Assembly (NCBI RefSeq): GCF_001050195.2
Contig: NZ_DF967965.1
Coordinates: forward strand, 1,906,960 to 1,970,959
Reading direction: 5' to 3'
DNA: 64,000 nucleotides
Origin: Anaerolinea thermolimosa
Lineage (GTDB): Bacteria; Chloroflexota; Anaerolineae; Anaerolineales; Anaerolineaceae
Part shown: positions 36,926-46,524 of the stretch, one piece after another
How positions within the stretch are numbered: position 1 is the first letter of the stretch
How the letters are laid out: each line of letters opens with the position of its first letter
Made by a program: the position numbers and the translations under genes
Notes under the pieces: model-generated
Databases searched by the model: none
Told to the model about the DNA's origin: nothing
The model's input: the letters and a program-made list of their open reading frames with translations, nothing else

Positions 36926-38140
36926 ATGAAGCGTCCCATCTTTCTTTTTCTACCCATGATTTTCCTCATCCTCGCCGGGTGCACTGCTCTTTTACCAACC
37001 GTGCAACCGGTGACAATCACCTTTTCCTGTCCGGCACCTGATCAGGCTTATTACGAATCACTCCTTCCCGAATTTAAAAATAATCACCCCAACATCACTA
37101 TTAACATCCTTCCATTTACCGAAAATCCTTCGCAAGAAGCCGATGTCATGATTCTCCCCTGGATGTACACCATCGGACTGGATGAAAGCAGATTGAGTGC
37201 CTTACCCCTGGATGCATATCTCTCTAAAGAAAAGGATTTTACTTCTGACGCTTTCTATCCTGGAGCCCTGGAAGCATTCAGGTTGTCTGGTAAGCAAATC
37301 GCCATCCCAACCGGCATCGATCCCTGGGTCATGTACTTTAATAAAAATCTTTTTGACACTTATGGCGTCCCCTATCCTCAGCCAGGTTGGACATGGTCGG
37401 ACTTTCTCGCCTACGCCGAGGCCTTGCGTGACCCCCAGGAAAAAACCTGGGGCTATACCCACGAAAGCGCCCAGTACATTGACGCCATGATCTTTGTATA
37501 TCAGCACGGGGGAACACTCGTCGATACCAGCGGGAAGCCCACCTTCACGGATCCTCTTACCATGGAAGCTATTCAGTGGTACGTCGATCTCTTCAGAGAA
37601 TTTGAGGTAGCCCCCACGCGCAGCCAGGCATTGAGTGATTTTGGCGCCACAGGCGCTCCTGCTCTGCGTGGTATTTCCATGGGGAAAATCGGCATGTTCA
37701 TGATGGCACTTTCAGCCCGTGGTGGAAAGGGCTACTTTCCAACCGAATGGTCGTTCCCCTGGGGAGTCATTGAACCTCCACGTGACTCCTCCTCATTTAC
37801 ACTCGCCTTTTTTGAAGGGGCCGCCATCTCAAAAGATTCCGCCAACCCTGATGCAGCCTGGGAATGGATTGCCTTTATCAGCCGTAAACCCCATAACCGA
37901 TTGGTGCCCGCCCGGGTTGCCCTGGCTGAATCCCTGGCTTATGCTCACCTGGTAGGTGAAGACATAGCTCGCGTTGGCCGCACAGCCGTCAACTCTGCCA
38001 TGTTCGTGTCCGGTAAAACAGTCACCGACATGAGCCAGAGCATTGACCTGTTTTTTGAAACCGTCGATGCTCTGGTCAACCGTGATCTAAATGTCAGCGA
38101 GGAATTACAAAAAGCGCAACAGCGAGCTGAAAGCCGTTAG
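36926..38140 (+). CDS. family 1 extracellular solute-binding lipoprotein, second of the pair
   Basis: A 404-residue paralogue of the preceding protein; shared blocks include YYESLLPEF, AIPTGIDPWVMYFNKNLF, WYVDLFREFEVAPTRSQ and FTLAFFEGAAIS. The signal ends in LAGC at about residue 19. It would be lipid-anchored outside the membrane and bind a sugar. Two divergent copies in tandem suggest two related ligands or two affinities served by one permease. Ten nt separate its stop from the convergent rhamnose isomerase gene. Confidence 0.85.
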   Translation: MKRPIFLFLPMIFLILAGCTALLPTVQPVTITFSCPAPDQAYYESLLPEFKNNHPNITINILPFTENPSQEADVMILPWMYTIGLDESRLSALPLDAYLSKEKDFTSDAFYPGALEAFRLSGKQIAIPTGIDPWVMYFNKNLFDTYGVPYPQPGWTWSDFLAYAEALRDPQEKTWGYTHESAQYIDAMIFVYQHGGTLVDTSGKPTFTDPLTMEAIQWYVDLFREFEVAPTRSQALSDFGATGAPALRGISMGKIGMFMMALSARGGKGYFPTEWSFPWGVIEPPRDSSSFTLAFFEGAAISKDSANPDAAWEWIAFISRKPHNRLVPARVALAESLAYAHLVGEDIARVGRTAVNSAMFVSGKTVTDMSQSIDLFFETVDALVNRDLNVSEELQKAQQRAESR

Positions 38141-38150
38141 CTAACAGGCC

Positions 38151-39419
38151 TCACTTGCGTTCAGCCAGAATTTTCTTTTCGTAGGAGCGTATTACATCCA
38201 GATAAGCCTCCCCGACCGGAACCCCTGCTTGAAGGCAGTAATAGTCCCACACAGCTCCGAAGGGAAGCCCTTTTAATTCCTCCATGAGGGCCAGCCTGCC
38301 GGTAAAATCGCCGTTTAGTTCCATGGCGCGCAGGGTATCTGCGGGTTCAAGCAGGGCCATCAGAAGCGCTTTCAAGGTGTTTCTGGCGCCAATTACCCAG
38401 GCGGCCACCCGGTTGATGCTGGCGTCGAAATAGTCTAATCCAATATGCACCCGTTCAAGGAAGTTCCCTCGCACCACTTCCTGACAAATGGCCTGGAGAT
38501 CGTCCGTAAAGGTAACCACGTGATCACTATCCCAGCGCACCCCCCGGCTTACATGTAACAGCACCTCAGGAACGTAGAGCAAAACTGCCGAAAGCTTATC
38601 CGCAATGGTTTCTGTAGGGTGAAAATGCCCGGAGTCCAGTGTCAACAACACCTGCCGTGAAACAGCATAGCCAAGGTAAAACTCATGTGAACCGGTAGTG
38701 TAACTTTCCGCACCAATGCCAAAAAGTTTTCCCTCCACCGCGTCCAGATTGAAATGAGAAGGGATTTTCTCGGACAAAATCCGATCCAGAGAGTCAAGCA
38801 GGCGCTCACGCGGAGATTTTCGATCAAACGGGTTATCTTTAAAGCCATCCGGAATCCAGATATTCGTCACACACGGGCTTCCAAGAGATTCCCCAAAATA
38901 AGCCCCAATTTTCCGACAGGCAATACAATGATCAATCCAGTATTGCCTGATTCCCTCGTCTGGATGAGAGAGCGTCAATCCGTCAGCCGCCTTGGGATGA
39001 GAAAACAGCGAAGGGTTAAAATCAAGCCCATGGTGGTTCGCCCTGGCCCAATCAACCCACCCTTTAAAATGCTCTGGAAGCAATTTTGCCCGGTCTACGG
39101 GCTTTCCACCGGTTTCGGCATACATAGCATGTAAATTCAGGCGGTGTTTTCCGGGCAACAACCGATACACCATATCCAGATCGTCCCGCAATTCCTGCGG
39201 GGTTCGCGCCTTTCCAGGGTAATTTCCCGTGGCGGCCAATCCGCCTCCCAGAGCCTCCCCTGTGCTTTCAAATCCGCCCACATCATCTCCCTGCCAGCAA
39301 TGCAGGCTGATTGAAACCCGGGAAAGCTTTTGAATGGCACGTTCGGTATCAACCCCCAACAAGGCATATCGTTCGCTGGCCAGCCGGTAAGCATCTTCGA
39401 TTTGCTTTTCACCCATCAT
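38151..39419 (-). CDS. rhaA: L-rhamnose isomerase
   Basis: The 422-residue length equals that of RhaA. Recognisable blocks: [16 protein letters not shown] near the start, [71 protein letters not shown] (metal-binding Asp, His) and [11 protein letters not shown]. It converts L-rhamnose to L-rhamnulose in the cytoplasm. A second ATG 3 nt downstream (39416) is equally well placed for the GGGAG ribosome site. No rhamnulokinase or rhamnulose-phosphate aldolase is adjacent; the PfkB kinase and class II aldolase at 23336-25157 could act in their place, which is speculative. Confidence 0.9.
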   Translation of the reverse strand: MMGEKQIEDAYRLASERYALLGVDTERAIQKLSRVSISLHCWQGDDVGGFESTGEALGGGLAATGNYPGKARTPQELRDDLDMVYRLLPGKHRLNLHAMYAETGGKPVDRAKLLPEHFKGWVDWARANHHGLDFNPSLFSHPKAADGLTLSHPDEGIRQYWIDHCIACRKIGAYFGESLGSPCVTNIWIPDGFKDNPFDRKSPRERLLDSLDRILSEKIPSHFNLDAVEGKLFGIGAESYTTGSHEFYLGYAVSRQVLLTLDSGHFHPTETIADKLSAVLLYVPEVLLHVSRGVRWDSDHVVTFTDDLQAICQEVVRGNFLERVHIGLDYFDASINRVAAWVIGARNTLKALLMALLEPADTLRAMELNGDFTGRLALMEELKGLPFGAVWDYYCLQAGVPVGEAYLDVIRSYEKKILAERK

Positions 39420-39479
39420 GTTCTCCCGCTCCTTTTTTGAAATTCACAAGGTTCCACCAGTTTATAGTAGAATGCAGCT

Positions 39480-40670
39480 ATGACCATCGGTGCCCTTTCC
39501 ACATCCAATCAGGCCCGGCACCTCGCCACGATTCGCCTGCTTTTCTTTCTGATATACGCCGGTATCGGTGTTAATTTTACATTCATCAATGTTTTTTATG
39601 CCAGTAAAGGCCTCACGGGAACCCAGATTGGTCTCATTACCATGGTAGCCGCACTGGTTGGTATGGTTGGGGCTGCGCTCTGGGGATATCTGGCAGATCG
39701 AACCGGGCAGGCACGCTTGATCATGGCCGGAGGTGCAATTGGGACAGGCATTCTCGCCCTCCTTTACCCTCTGGTCACCAACTTTTACCAGTATTTGCCA
39801 CTGGCGGGGCTTTTCGCTCTGGGAAACTCTGCCATGTTCACCCTGATTGACTCCACTACATTGACCATTCTCGGCGACCAGCGTGAAGAATATGGGCGTT
39901 ACCGGTTGGGCGGATCTTTCGGTTACATTCTGACCACCTTCAGTGCAGGCTTTATTTATGAAAAATTTGGCCTGGTATGGATGTTCCCCGCATATACGGT
40001 GATCATGCTCGCCTTTACTCTTTCCGTGCTCCGTTTGCCAGTCCTTTCGGTACCCCAGACCACTCATGAAAAAGGCGGCCTTAAAGCCATGGTTCGCCAA
40101 CCCGTCTGGATCATTTTCACGCTGTGTGTCTTCCTGGTCTGGACAGCCGCCAGTGGATCCATCAATTTTCTCGGTGTTGCCATAAAAACTATGGGTGGGA
40201 GCGACAGTCTGATCGGTGTTGCAGCCACCATGGCCGCAGTAGCCGAGATTCCCTTTATGTTTTTTAGTGGAATGATCATGCGGCGCCTGGGACAGGAGAA
40301 AATGTTCTGGATCTCTTTGCTTGGGTTTACTGCTCGCATCGGGCTTTACGGGCTGATGCCTGCCCCTCAGTGGGCAATCGGGATTAATCTCCTCAATGGC
40401 CCCTCCTACGTGTTTTTCTGGAACAGTGCGGTTAATTATGCCAATACTATTGCCCCTGACGCCCACAAAGCCACTGCTCAGGGGTTCTTTCAGGCCACCA
40501 CCAACCTGGCCAGTGTGGCTAGTGCCATACTGGCCGGTTGGATGTTCGATTCTCTCGGCCCCTCAGGATTATTTCAGGTGCTGGCCCTGGCATGCCTGGC
40601 AGCTTTCATCATCTTTGGCATTAGTCGGTATACCAGAAAGCCTTCTCCAGCTACCGGGACTTTGGATTAA
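39480..40670 (+). CDS. MFS transporter (PPP/nucleoside-symporter-like group)
   Basis: A 396-residue protein with 12 hydrophobic segments. The signature between helices 2 and 3 is [14 protein letters not shown], and the opening [30 protein letters not shown] is typical of the MFS_1-like group that also holds phenylpropionate and nucleoside permeases. It would move a small organic solute across the membrane by proton coupling. It diverges from rhaA with a 60-nt gap, so rhamnose or a rhamnoside is a possible substrate. The last 4 nt overlap the convergent LysX gene. No clear ribosome site is visible. Confidence 0.75.
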   Translation: MTIGALSTSNQARHLATIRLLFFLIYAGIGVNFTFINVFYASKGLTGTQIGLITMVAALVGMVGAALWGYLADRTGQARLIMAGGAIGTGILALLYPLVTNFYQYLPLAGLFALGNSAMFTLIDSTTLTILGDQREEYGRYRLGGSFGYILTTFSAGFIYEKFGLVWMFPAYTVIMLAFTLSVLRLPVLSVPQTTHEKGGLKAMVRQPVWIIFTLCVFLVWTAASGSINFLGVAIKTMGGSDSLIGVAATMAAVAEIPFMFFSGMIMRRLGQEKMFWISLLGFTARIGLYGLMPAPQWAIGINLLNGPSYVFFWNSAVNYANTIAPDAHKATAQGFFQATTNLASVASAILAGWMFDSLGPSGLFQVLALACLAAFIIFGISRYTRKPSPATGTLD

Positions 40671-41518
40671 GCTCCTTTCTGCCCAACCCTGAGGACGTAA
40701 TCCACCATGCGTGCGGGTATATTCACCCCGGTGGTGGTAATGCTGTTGCGAAACTCCATCGTATGATTCACTTCATTGACGGTCAGCCCCTCCTGAGTCT
40801 CAAAAAGGTCAATGGCAAGCAGCCCGCCCCCCAGGGTTTGGGCGGTCTTCCGGCAAAGATCTGAAATTTCCTCAGTGAGAGGACAATTACTGGCCTTTCC
40901 ACCCCGCGCCGTGTTGGTAATCCAGTTCTCCGAGCTGCGATAAATAGCGGCAATGGGTTCTTCACCGATGACAAAAGCGCGGATATCTCTGCCGGGTTTT
41001 TGTACATATTCCTGAATGTAGAAAATTTGATGATTGACCCCTCCCAGTGTGGCTTTGTGTTCAATAAACGCCTCAGCCGTTACCCGGTCATCCGCCTTGG
41101 CAAGCAACCGCCCCCACGAGCCCACGACTGGCTTAAGCACGCAGGGATAGCCCAGAGAATCACATGCCGCCAGGGCCGATTCCTCTGTAAAAGCCATCAT
41201 TACCCGCGGGGTTGGAATGCCCGCATTCACCAGCAGTTGACTGGTGAGGTATTTATCCCCACACCGTTCGGCCACTTCAGGAGGATTGACCACTGGCACA
41301 CCGTGTGCTGAAAAAATACGTGAAATATAGAGCCCGCGGGAATAAGACACCGACCGTTCGAAAAGCACATCGATCTCAACCGGCAAGCGGCGGATATCGA
41401 AATACATATCCCCATCACTGATCGGCACCACCTCCACCCCGGTGCGCTTTTCCAGTTCTTCAAGCAGAAGCTTCTCTTCCACACGCATCCGTGTATACAG
41501 GAAACCAACCCGCACCAT
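40667..41518 (-). CDS. lysX: LysX-type ATP-grasp ligase, probably LysW:alpha-aminoadipate ligase
   Basis: A 283-residue RimK-type ATP-grasp enzyme. ATP-site segments are [19 protein letters not shown] (residues 123-141) and [19 protein letters not shown]; the metal and substrate end is [12 protein letters not shown] (248-259). It contains NTARGG at 202-207. Enzymes of this type join the alpha-amino group of alpha-aminoadipate (LysX) or glutamate (ArgX) to the C-terminal Glu of LysW. Its place at the end of the homocitrate synthase/homoaconitase/homoisocitrate dehydrogenase operon, 10 nt after the last of these, argues for the lysine-specific member. A second copy lies beside lysW at 51927. 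Confidence 0.8.
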   Translation of the reverse strand: MVRVGFLYTRMRVEEKLLLEELEKRTGVEVVPISDGDMYFDIRRLPVEIDVLFERSVSYSRGLYISRIFSAHGVPVVNPPEVAERCGDKYLTSQLLVNAGIPTPRVMMAFTEESALAACDSLGYPCVLKPVVGSWGRLLAKADDRVTAEAFIEHKATLGGVNHQIFYIQEYVQKPGRDIRAFVIGEEPIAAIYRSSENWITNTARGGKASNCPLTEEISDLCRKTAQTLGGGLLAIDLFETQEGLTVNEVNHTMEFRNSITTTGVNIPARMVDYVLRVGQKGA

Positions 41519-41528
41519 ACACCTCCTG

Positions 41529-42536
41529 TTATTTTCTCACCTGACCAATGACCGCCAAAGCCGCGGCCCTTGTACCCAGCTTTCCGCCGAGATCTTCTGT
41601 TACCTGGCCCAGCTCAATCACACGCCAGACAGCCTGTTCCACCTGTTCTGCCAGGGTCTTCTCGCCCAGATAATCTAAAAGCATCGCTGCGCTGAGAATT
41701 GCGGCCAGCGGGTTAGCGCGATCTTTGCCTGCCAGGCCAGGAGCACTGCCATGAACAGGCTCAAATACACCCATCCGATCGCCGATATTCCCAGACGCCG
41801 CAAGCCCCAACCCTCCAACGAGCATGGAGGCTTCGTCCGATAAAATATCCCCGAAAAGATTAGTGGTCACAATCACCTGAAATTGCTCCGGCGCCCGGAT
41901 CAACTCCATGGCACAGGTATCCACCAGCATCTCATTACATTGAACTCGCGGGTATTCATCTGCTACACGCAGTACGCTGCGCCGGAACAACCCGCTCGTT
42001 TCGCGTAATACATTTGCCTTGTGAACCACGGTCACCTTTGTAAACCCCCGCCGGATCGCCAGTTCAAAAGCTACCCGCCCAATGCGTTCAGATGCCTCAC
42101 GCGTGATCACCATCTCCCCCACAGCCCGCGTACCTTCCCCTTCCACCCGTTCTCGCCCCACATACAGATCTTCAGTATTTTCCCGTACGATGACCAGATT
42201 AATCCCCGGTCGAGAGATTGGATGAGGAATGGATCGGCAAGGCCGTAGATTGGCGTAAAGGTTCAATTCCTGGCGTAATCTCAACACAGGGGATCGGTAA
42301 TTGGCGACATCAGGGGGAGTGGTTACGGCTCCGAATAGTGTGGCATCACAGGAGCGAATCTTCTCCAGTGTTTCATCGGGTAAAGGGGTTCCCAGCCGTT
42401 GATAAGCCCCCCAGCCAATATCCCCTTCCACCCAATGCCAGTTCACAGGAAGGACCTGCAGAACCATCTGTGCCGCAGCAATCACCTCCGGGCCAATGCC
42501 ATCTCCCGGTAGGAGACAGATACGATATTCACTCAT
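41529..42536 (-). CDS. homoisocitrate dehydrogenase (isopropylmalate dehydrogenase family)
   Basis: A 335-residue beta-decarboxylating dehydrogenase. [14 protein letters not shown] begins the fold; [17 protein letters not shown] carries the substrate-binding arginines; [29 protein letters not shown] and [26 protein letters not shown] provide the active-site Tyr, Lys and Asp residues. [21 protein letters not shown] is the NAD side. The ENTEDLYVG loop is of the type found in homoisocitrate and isocitrate dehydrogenases and not LeuB. It makes 2-oxoadipate for lysine synthesis. It overlaps the homoaconitase small-subunit gene by 4 nt. Confidence 0.8.
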   Translation of the reverse strand: MSEYRICLLPGDGIGPEVIAAAQMVLQVLPVNWHWVEGDIGWGAYQRLGTPLPDETLEKIRSCDATLFGAVTTPPDVANYRSPVLRLRQELNLYANLRPCRSIPHPISRPGINLVIVRENTEDLYVGRERVEGEGTRAVGEMVITREASERIGRVAFELAIRRGFTKVTVVHKANVLRETSGLFRRSVLRVADEYPRVQCNEMLVDTCAMELIRAPEQFQVIVTTNLFGDILSDEASMLVGGLGLAASGNIGDRMGVFEPVHGSAPGLAGKDRANPLAAILSAAMLLDYLGEKTLAEQVEQAVWRVIELGQVTEDLGGKLGTRAAALAVIGQVRK

Positions 42537-43030
42537 TCGGTCAGCTCCTCAATGTCGTGTTCTCGCAGGAACTTCACCAACCCACCCGCCTGTACAATCT
42601 TCAATACAAACGCGGGCAATGGTCTTGCCTGAAAGCGGGTTCCCTTCGACCGGTTGAAGATCAGCCCTTCTTCCAGGTTTACTTCCACTTCGTCCCCATC
42701 CTCAATCCCTTCTACCGCTTCCGGGCATTCCAGAATGGGCAATCCTATATTGATCGCATTTCGGAAAAATATCCGCGCAAAGGAAGGGGCGATCACACAG
42801 GCCGCTCCTGAGCCTCGGATGGCCACCGGCGCATGTTCTCTGGAAGAACCGCACCCAAAATTCCATCCACCTATAATGACATCACCTGCCCGAACATTGG
42901 GGGCATAGTCGGGCCTCACCTCGCAAAACACTTTACTGGCCAGCTCTTTCTCATCAATGGTGATATTGTACCGGGCCGGCATAATTTCATCGGTATTGAG
43001 GTTATCACCGAATTTCCAGGCTCTACCCAT
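42533..43030 (-). CDS. homoaconitase small subunit (LeuD/LysU family)
   Basis: ATG 43030, after GAGGTGGAAG, gives 165 residues; a longer frame starts inside the spacer. MGRAWKFGDNLNTDEIMPARYN is the start of the aconitase swivel domain, and IIGGWNFGCGSSREHAPVAIRG holds the conserved GxxFGCGSSREHAP loop that binds substrate. It pairs with the large subunit encoded 14 nt upstream to isomerise homocitrate to homoisocitrate. The gene is intact although the large-subunit gene in this assembly is not. Confidence 0.85.
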   Translation of the reverse strand: MGRAWKFGDNLNTDEIMPARYNITIDEKELASKVFCEVRPDYAPNVRAGDVIIGGWNFGCGSSREHAPVAIRGSGAACVIAPSFARIFFRNAINIGLPILECPEAVEGIEDGDEVEVNLEEGLIFNRSKGTRFQARPLPAFVLKIVQAGGLVKFLREHDIEELTE

Positions 43031-43044
43031 CTTCCACCTCACTT

Positions 43045-44854
43045 TCAACCCATGTATTTACGAGGATCGGCAATCTTTCCCTCAATCGCCGTTGCCGCTG
43101 CTGCCGCAGGGCTTCCAAGATAGATTTCCGCTTCGGGGCTCCCCATACGGCCGATAAAATTACGGTTCATCGTGGTAAACGCTCGTTCCCCTGGTGCAAG
43201 GATTCCTCCATGCCGCCCAATGCACGCCCCACATCCCGGCGCATTGACTGTGCAACCCGCCTGAAGAAATACCTCGATGAGCCCATTCGCCAGTGCCTTC
43301 TCGTATACCGTCTGACTCGCCGGGGTGACCAGCACACGGGTAAATGGATGCACCTGTCTGCCTTTAAGGATGCTGGCCGCCATAGCCAGATCTTCATACC
43401 GCGCATTGGTGCACGTCCCAATATACACCTGGTCAATCGGCAGCCCCTCTACTTCACGTAATGGCCTCACCTGATCTACATCCGGGTGACACGCCACCAG
43501 AGGTTCCAGACTCGAGACATCCAGCTCTATTACTCTTTCATAACGAGGATGGATTGGCTCAAGGCTTTCAAGAGGTGGGCTGGCTTTGGTTTCCTGCATC
43601 AGGTAGGCCTCAGTCACTTCATCGGGGGCAATCAGACCACATTTTGCCCCCAGCTCCACTGACATGTTCGAAAACACAATACGTTCATGCATGGGAAGAT
43701 GAGCAATATACGAACCTCCAAACTCCAGAGACTTATAAGTGGCTCCGTCCTGGTGCAAGGATTCCTCCATGCCGCCCAATGCACGCCCCACATCCCGGCG
43801 CATTGACTGTGCAACCCGCCTGAAGAAATACCTCGATGAGCCCATTCGCCAGTGCCTTCTCGTATACCGTCTGACTCGCCGGGGTGACCAGCACACGGGT
43901 AAATGGATGCACCTGTCTGCCTTTAAGGATGCTGGCCGCCATAGCCAGATCTTCATACCGCGCATTGGTGCACGTCCCAATATACACCTGGTCAATCGGC
44001 AGCCCCTCTACTTCACGTAATGGCCTCACCTGATCTACATCCGGGTGACACGCCACCAGAGGTTCCAGACTCGAGACATCCAGCTCTATTACTCTTTCAT
44101 AACGAGGATGGATTGGCTCAAGGCTTTCAAGAGGTGGGCTGGCTTTGGTTTCCTGCATCAGGTAGGCCTCAGTCACTTCATCGGGGGCAATCAGACCACA
44201 TTTTGCCCCCAGCTCCACTGACATGTTCGAAAACACAATACGTTCATGCATGGGAAGATGAGCAATATACGAACCTCCAAACTCCAGAGACTTATAAGTG
44301 GCTCCGTCCATCCCCAGCATACCTGCCAGGTGTAACATGACATCTTTCGAGAACACCCCCGGCCTGGCCTCTCCCTCAAGCCGAACAAAAATAGTCTCCG
44401 GGACTTTGAACCAGGTCTTCCCGGTCACCCAGGCAGCGCCAATTTCACTCGAACCCAGCCCGGTTGAAAAACATCCCAGCGCACCGTAAGTCACCGTGTG
44501 TGAATCGGCCCCAATCACCACCCCGCCTGGCCGGACAAACCCTTCTTCGATCATTACCTGATGACATACCCCTCGTTTGTAAAAATGGGTAATCCCTTCA
44601 GCCTGAATAAAACGAACAATTTTCTGCTGATTCTCAGCCGCCAGCAAATTGGGCGCCGGATAGGCATGATCAAAGTGAATTACAATCTTTCCTGGATCTT
44701 TAATCGGCTTGCCAATCTCTCGAAACGCCTTAATCGCCAGAGGCGTGGTGTTATCGTGAGACATCATATAGTCTACATCCAGCAATACAATTTCACCCGC
44801 TTGCACCGTTCTCCCTGCACGACGGGAAAGAATTTCCTCAACCAGTGTACCCAT
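43045..44854 (-). pseudogene. homoaconitase large subunit, frameshifted by a 559-bp tandem duplication
   Basis: Reading from ATG 44854 (after GGAGGCGGATC) the frame gives MGTLVEEILSRRAGRTVQAG, SHDNTTPLAIKAF, HQVMIEEGFVRPGG and the cluster cysteines in YIGTCTNARYEDL and CTVNAPGCGACIG, then stops at 43733 after 373 residues. The missing end, ERAFTTMNRNFIGRMGSPEA and onwards to 43045, lies in another frame behind a second copy of 559 bp. Removing 559 bp leaves 1251 nt, that is 416 codons plus stop, the usual length of a LeuC/LysT-type subunit. As written the protein lacks its last 47 residues, including the conserved NRNFxGR substrate loop, and would be inactive. Lysine synthesis should need it, so an assembly error or a very young mutation is likely. 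Confidence 0.85.
43190..44309. repeat. direct tandem duplication, unit 559 bp, inside the homoaconitase gene
   Basis: Sequence 43190-43750 recurs at 43749-44309 with an offset of 559 nt. The copies look identical base for base over their whole length, and the junction shares only CC. Because 559 is not a multiple of three it shifts the frame. Confidence 0.95.
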
Positions 44855-44889
44855 GATCCGCCTCCATAGATGAGCCCAAGAAATCCGGT

Positions 44890-46272
44890 TTACCAGCCAT
44901 TTTCGGCATGCTTCTTCAATACGATTCGCGTATCGGTCAACTTAACACCCGGCATCGAGCGGAGTTCTTCGATAAAGTTATTCAAATCTGAGACATTCGA
45001 GACTTTGACATAAGCACTGATGTCATATTCCCCGGTGATCTCATACACATTGGCCACCTGTTTAAGGTTCTTCAGTCGGCGAACCACCGCACCCGTATAC
45101 ACATGGGATTCCACAGCGATCATCACAATGGCATTCAAGTCTCGAGGAAACACATCAATCATGCGGCCTGTTACCCGTTCCGCCAGCTCAACAATATCTG
45201 CGTCGTGTAAAATTTTATGCTCATCACCGAAGCGTTTAATTTCCTCAACGATTGCCTCCAGCTCCTCCGGAGATACTTCCACCCCGTACTCAGAAAGGCG
45301 CATAGCAACGGCTCGTTTGCCGGTATATTTATCAATGACGATCCGCCGCTCCCGGCCCAGAATGGCAGGGTCAAAGTTTTCGTAAGTGCGAGGATCTTTG
45401 AGAACTCCATTGGTATGCACTCCCGATTTGTGAGAAAAAGCGTTCATGCCGGTAACCGGTTTGTTGGGAGCAATAAAAAAGCCTGAAATCCGTTCGACGT
45501 AACTGGAGAGCTCAGTTAAGTGGCGTAATTCATATTTGTTCACCCCCATGAATTGGTGCAACGCCAGAACCGTTTCAGAGAGGTCAGGGATACCAGTTCG
45601 CTCACCCATTCCGTTCACCGTGGTGTGAATACAATCGGCCCCGGCGCGCAAACCTGCAAGCGCGTTTGCCAGTGCCAGACCATAATCGTTATGACAGTGA
45701 AGGTCAATCTTACAGGGTAATAACCGCTCACGTAATGCCTTTACCCGCTCATACATTTCATGCGGTTGGAGGATTCCCAGGGTATCTGCAAAGCTAATCC
45801 GGTCAGCCCCGGCCTCAATAGCACGGTTGCAGACCCGCACAAGGAATTCAAAATCAGTCCGTGATGCATCTTCAGGGGTATACCGCACTTTTAAGCCCAG
45901 CTCTCGAGCGTAGCGAATATGCTCACAAACATATTCGATCGCTTCATCCTCCCCCTTATTCATTTTGGCTTCCAGATGGATTTTCGAGGTCGGGTAGAAC
46001 ACCACCACACGCCCAACGCCGCACTCCTTCGCTTTAGCAATCCCACTCCGGGTGGCCAGTGAGTGTGCTACAATCTCCGCTTTCAATCCCAGGCTGGCAA
46101 TTTCTTTGACTGCCTGAAATACTTTTGGAGAAACACTGGGGTCGCCCGCTTCGATCATATCCACTCCAATATGATCGAGCTTCCGGGCAATTTCGAGCTT
46201 TTCGTCAACTAAAAAATTGACGTACGGTGTCTGTTCCCCCTCCCGTAAAGTACTATCAAGAATTTCAACCAT
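44890..46272 (-). CDS. homocitrate synthase with C-terminal RAM (Lrp-type) domain
   Basis: ATG 46272, preceded by CGGGAGGTATTGACC, gives 460 residues; the frame continues upstream through a terminator hairpin and is discounted there. The catalytic barrel (residues 1-370) has MVEILDSTLREGEQTP (R10, E11), metal ligand region DLHCHNDYGLALANAL and NGMGERTGIPDL. Residues about 375-455 (VMIAVESHVYTGAVVRRLKN, then YEITGEYDISAYVKVSNVSDL) are an Lrp/AsnC-type RAM domain, the fold that binds amino acids. It condenses acetyl-CoA with 2-oxoglutarate, the first step to lysine, and is likely inhibited by lysine through the RAM domain. 2-Isopropylmalate synthase is the main alternative; context favours homocitrate. 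Confidence 0.85.
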   Translation of the reverse strand: MVEILDSTLREGEQTPYVNFLVDEKLEIARKLDHIGVDMIEAGDPSVSPKVFQAVKEIASLGLKAEIVAHSLATRSGIAKAKECGVGRVVVFYPTSKIHLEAKMNKGEDEAIEYVCEHIRYARELGLKVRYTPEDASRTDFEFLVRVCNRAIEAGADRISFADTLGILQPHEMYERVKALRERLLPCKIDLHCHNDYGLALANALAGLRAGADCIHTTVNGMGERTGIPDLSETVLALHQFMGVNKYELRHLTELSSYVERISGFFIAPNKPVTGMNAFSHKSGVHTNGVLKDPRTYENFDPAILGRERRIVIDKYTGKRAVAMRLSEYGVEVSPEELEAIVEEIKRFGDEHKILHDADIVELAERVTGRMIDVFPRDLNAIVMIAVESHVYTGAVVRRLKNLKQVANVYEITGEYDISAYVKVSNVSDLNNFIEELRSMPGVKLTDTRIVLKKHAENGW

Positions 46273-46300
46273 GGTCAATACCTCCCGGCGTAATGAAATC

Positions 46301-46328
46301 AAAAAAGCTCCCCGGGTTTGGGGAGCTT
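46301..46328 (-). terminator. leader terminator (attenuator) before the homocitrate synthase gene
   Basis: Stem AAGCTCCCC/GGGGAGCTT (46328-46320 with 46313-46305), 6-nt loop and U6 (46306-46301), ending 28 nt before the homocitrate synthase ATG. Since it lies between the promoter at 46465-46492 and the first gene, it must be read through for expression. Confidence 0.85.
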
Positions 46329-46359
46329 CCTGGCTAAGCAAACTGGCAATCAGACCTGC

Positions 46360-46455
46360 TTAAACCACTGAGAACCCACGCACCCGGAAGGTGGGGGGGG
46401 AATGGCGCTTAACGCGCTTATCCGCCAGGTGGATCAGGTCAAGCCAGAGATTCAT
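46360..46455 (-). CDS. candidate attenuator leader peptide of the lysine operon (31 residues)
   Basis: An ORF of 31 codons starts at ATG 46455, 9 nt after the -10 box, so transcript and translation would begin almost together. It reads MNLWLDLIHL, then ADKRVKRHSP, with codons AAG CGC GTT AAG CGC for K-R-V-K-R, and ends at a TAA that lies in a hairpin arm. RNA downstream can fold as TAAGCA:TGCTTA (46362-46357 with 46340-46335). Alternatively leader codons CCTGGC(gga)TAAGC (46429-46416) can pair with GCTTAGCCAGG (46339-46329), just before the terminator. A link between these folds and the terminator stem is not obvious. No ribosome site is visible. It may be chance. Confidence 0.45.
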   Translation of the reverse strand: MNLWLDLIHLADKRVKRHSPPTFRVRGFSVV

Positions 46456-46464
46456 TGATGCGAA

Positions 46465-46492
46465 AGTTTACCCGTTTGTGATCCTGTGTCAA
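46465..46492 (-). promoter_or_regulatory. sigma70-type promoter of the lysine operon
   Basis: On the minus strand TTGACA (46492-46487), 16-nt spacer and TAAACT (46470-46465), directly behind the stop of the upstream dehydrogenase gene. Confidence 0.75.
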
Positions 46493-46524
46493 GGGTTGAA
46501 AAGGATGATTTTATCGATCAATTT

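Noticed and set aside
39462..40466. 334-codon open frame antisense to the MFS transporter
   Set aside because: Its sequence is low-complexity with scattered His, Gln and Lys and no domain; the plus strand has a clear 12-helix transporter. It is a codon-bias shadow.
46273..46341. Upstream in-frame start for homocitrate synthase (23 extra residues)
   Set aside because: It would start inside the left arm of the terminator hairpin and has no ribosome site, whereas ATG 46272 has GGGAGG at proper spacing.
46273..46460. Lysine riboswitch or T-box in the lysine operon leader
   Set aside because: The leader is about 180 nt and I find no T-box sequence (AGGGTGGNACCGCG type) and no arrangement of five helices that fits the lysine aptamer. 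A leader-peptide model fits better, but a covariance search was not possible.
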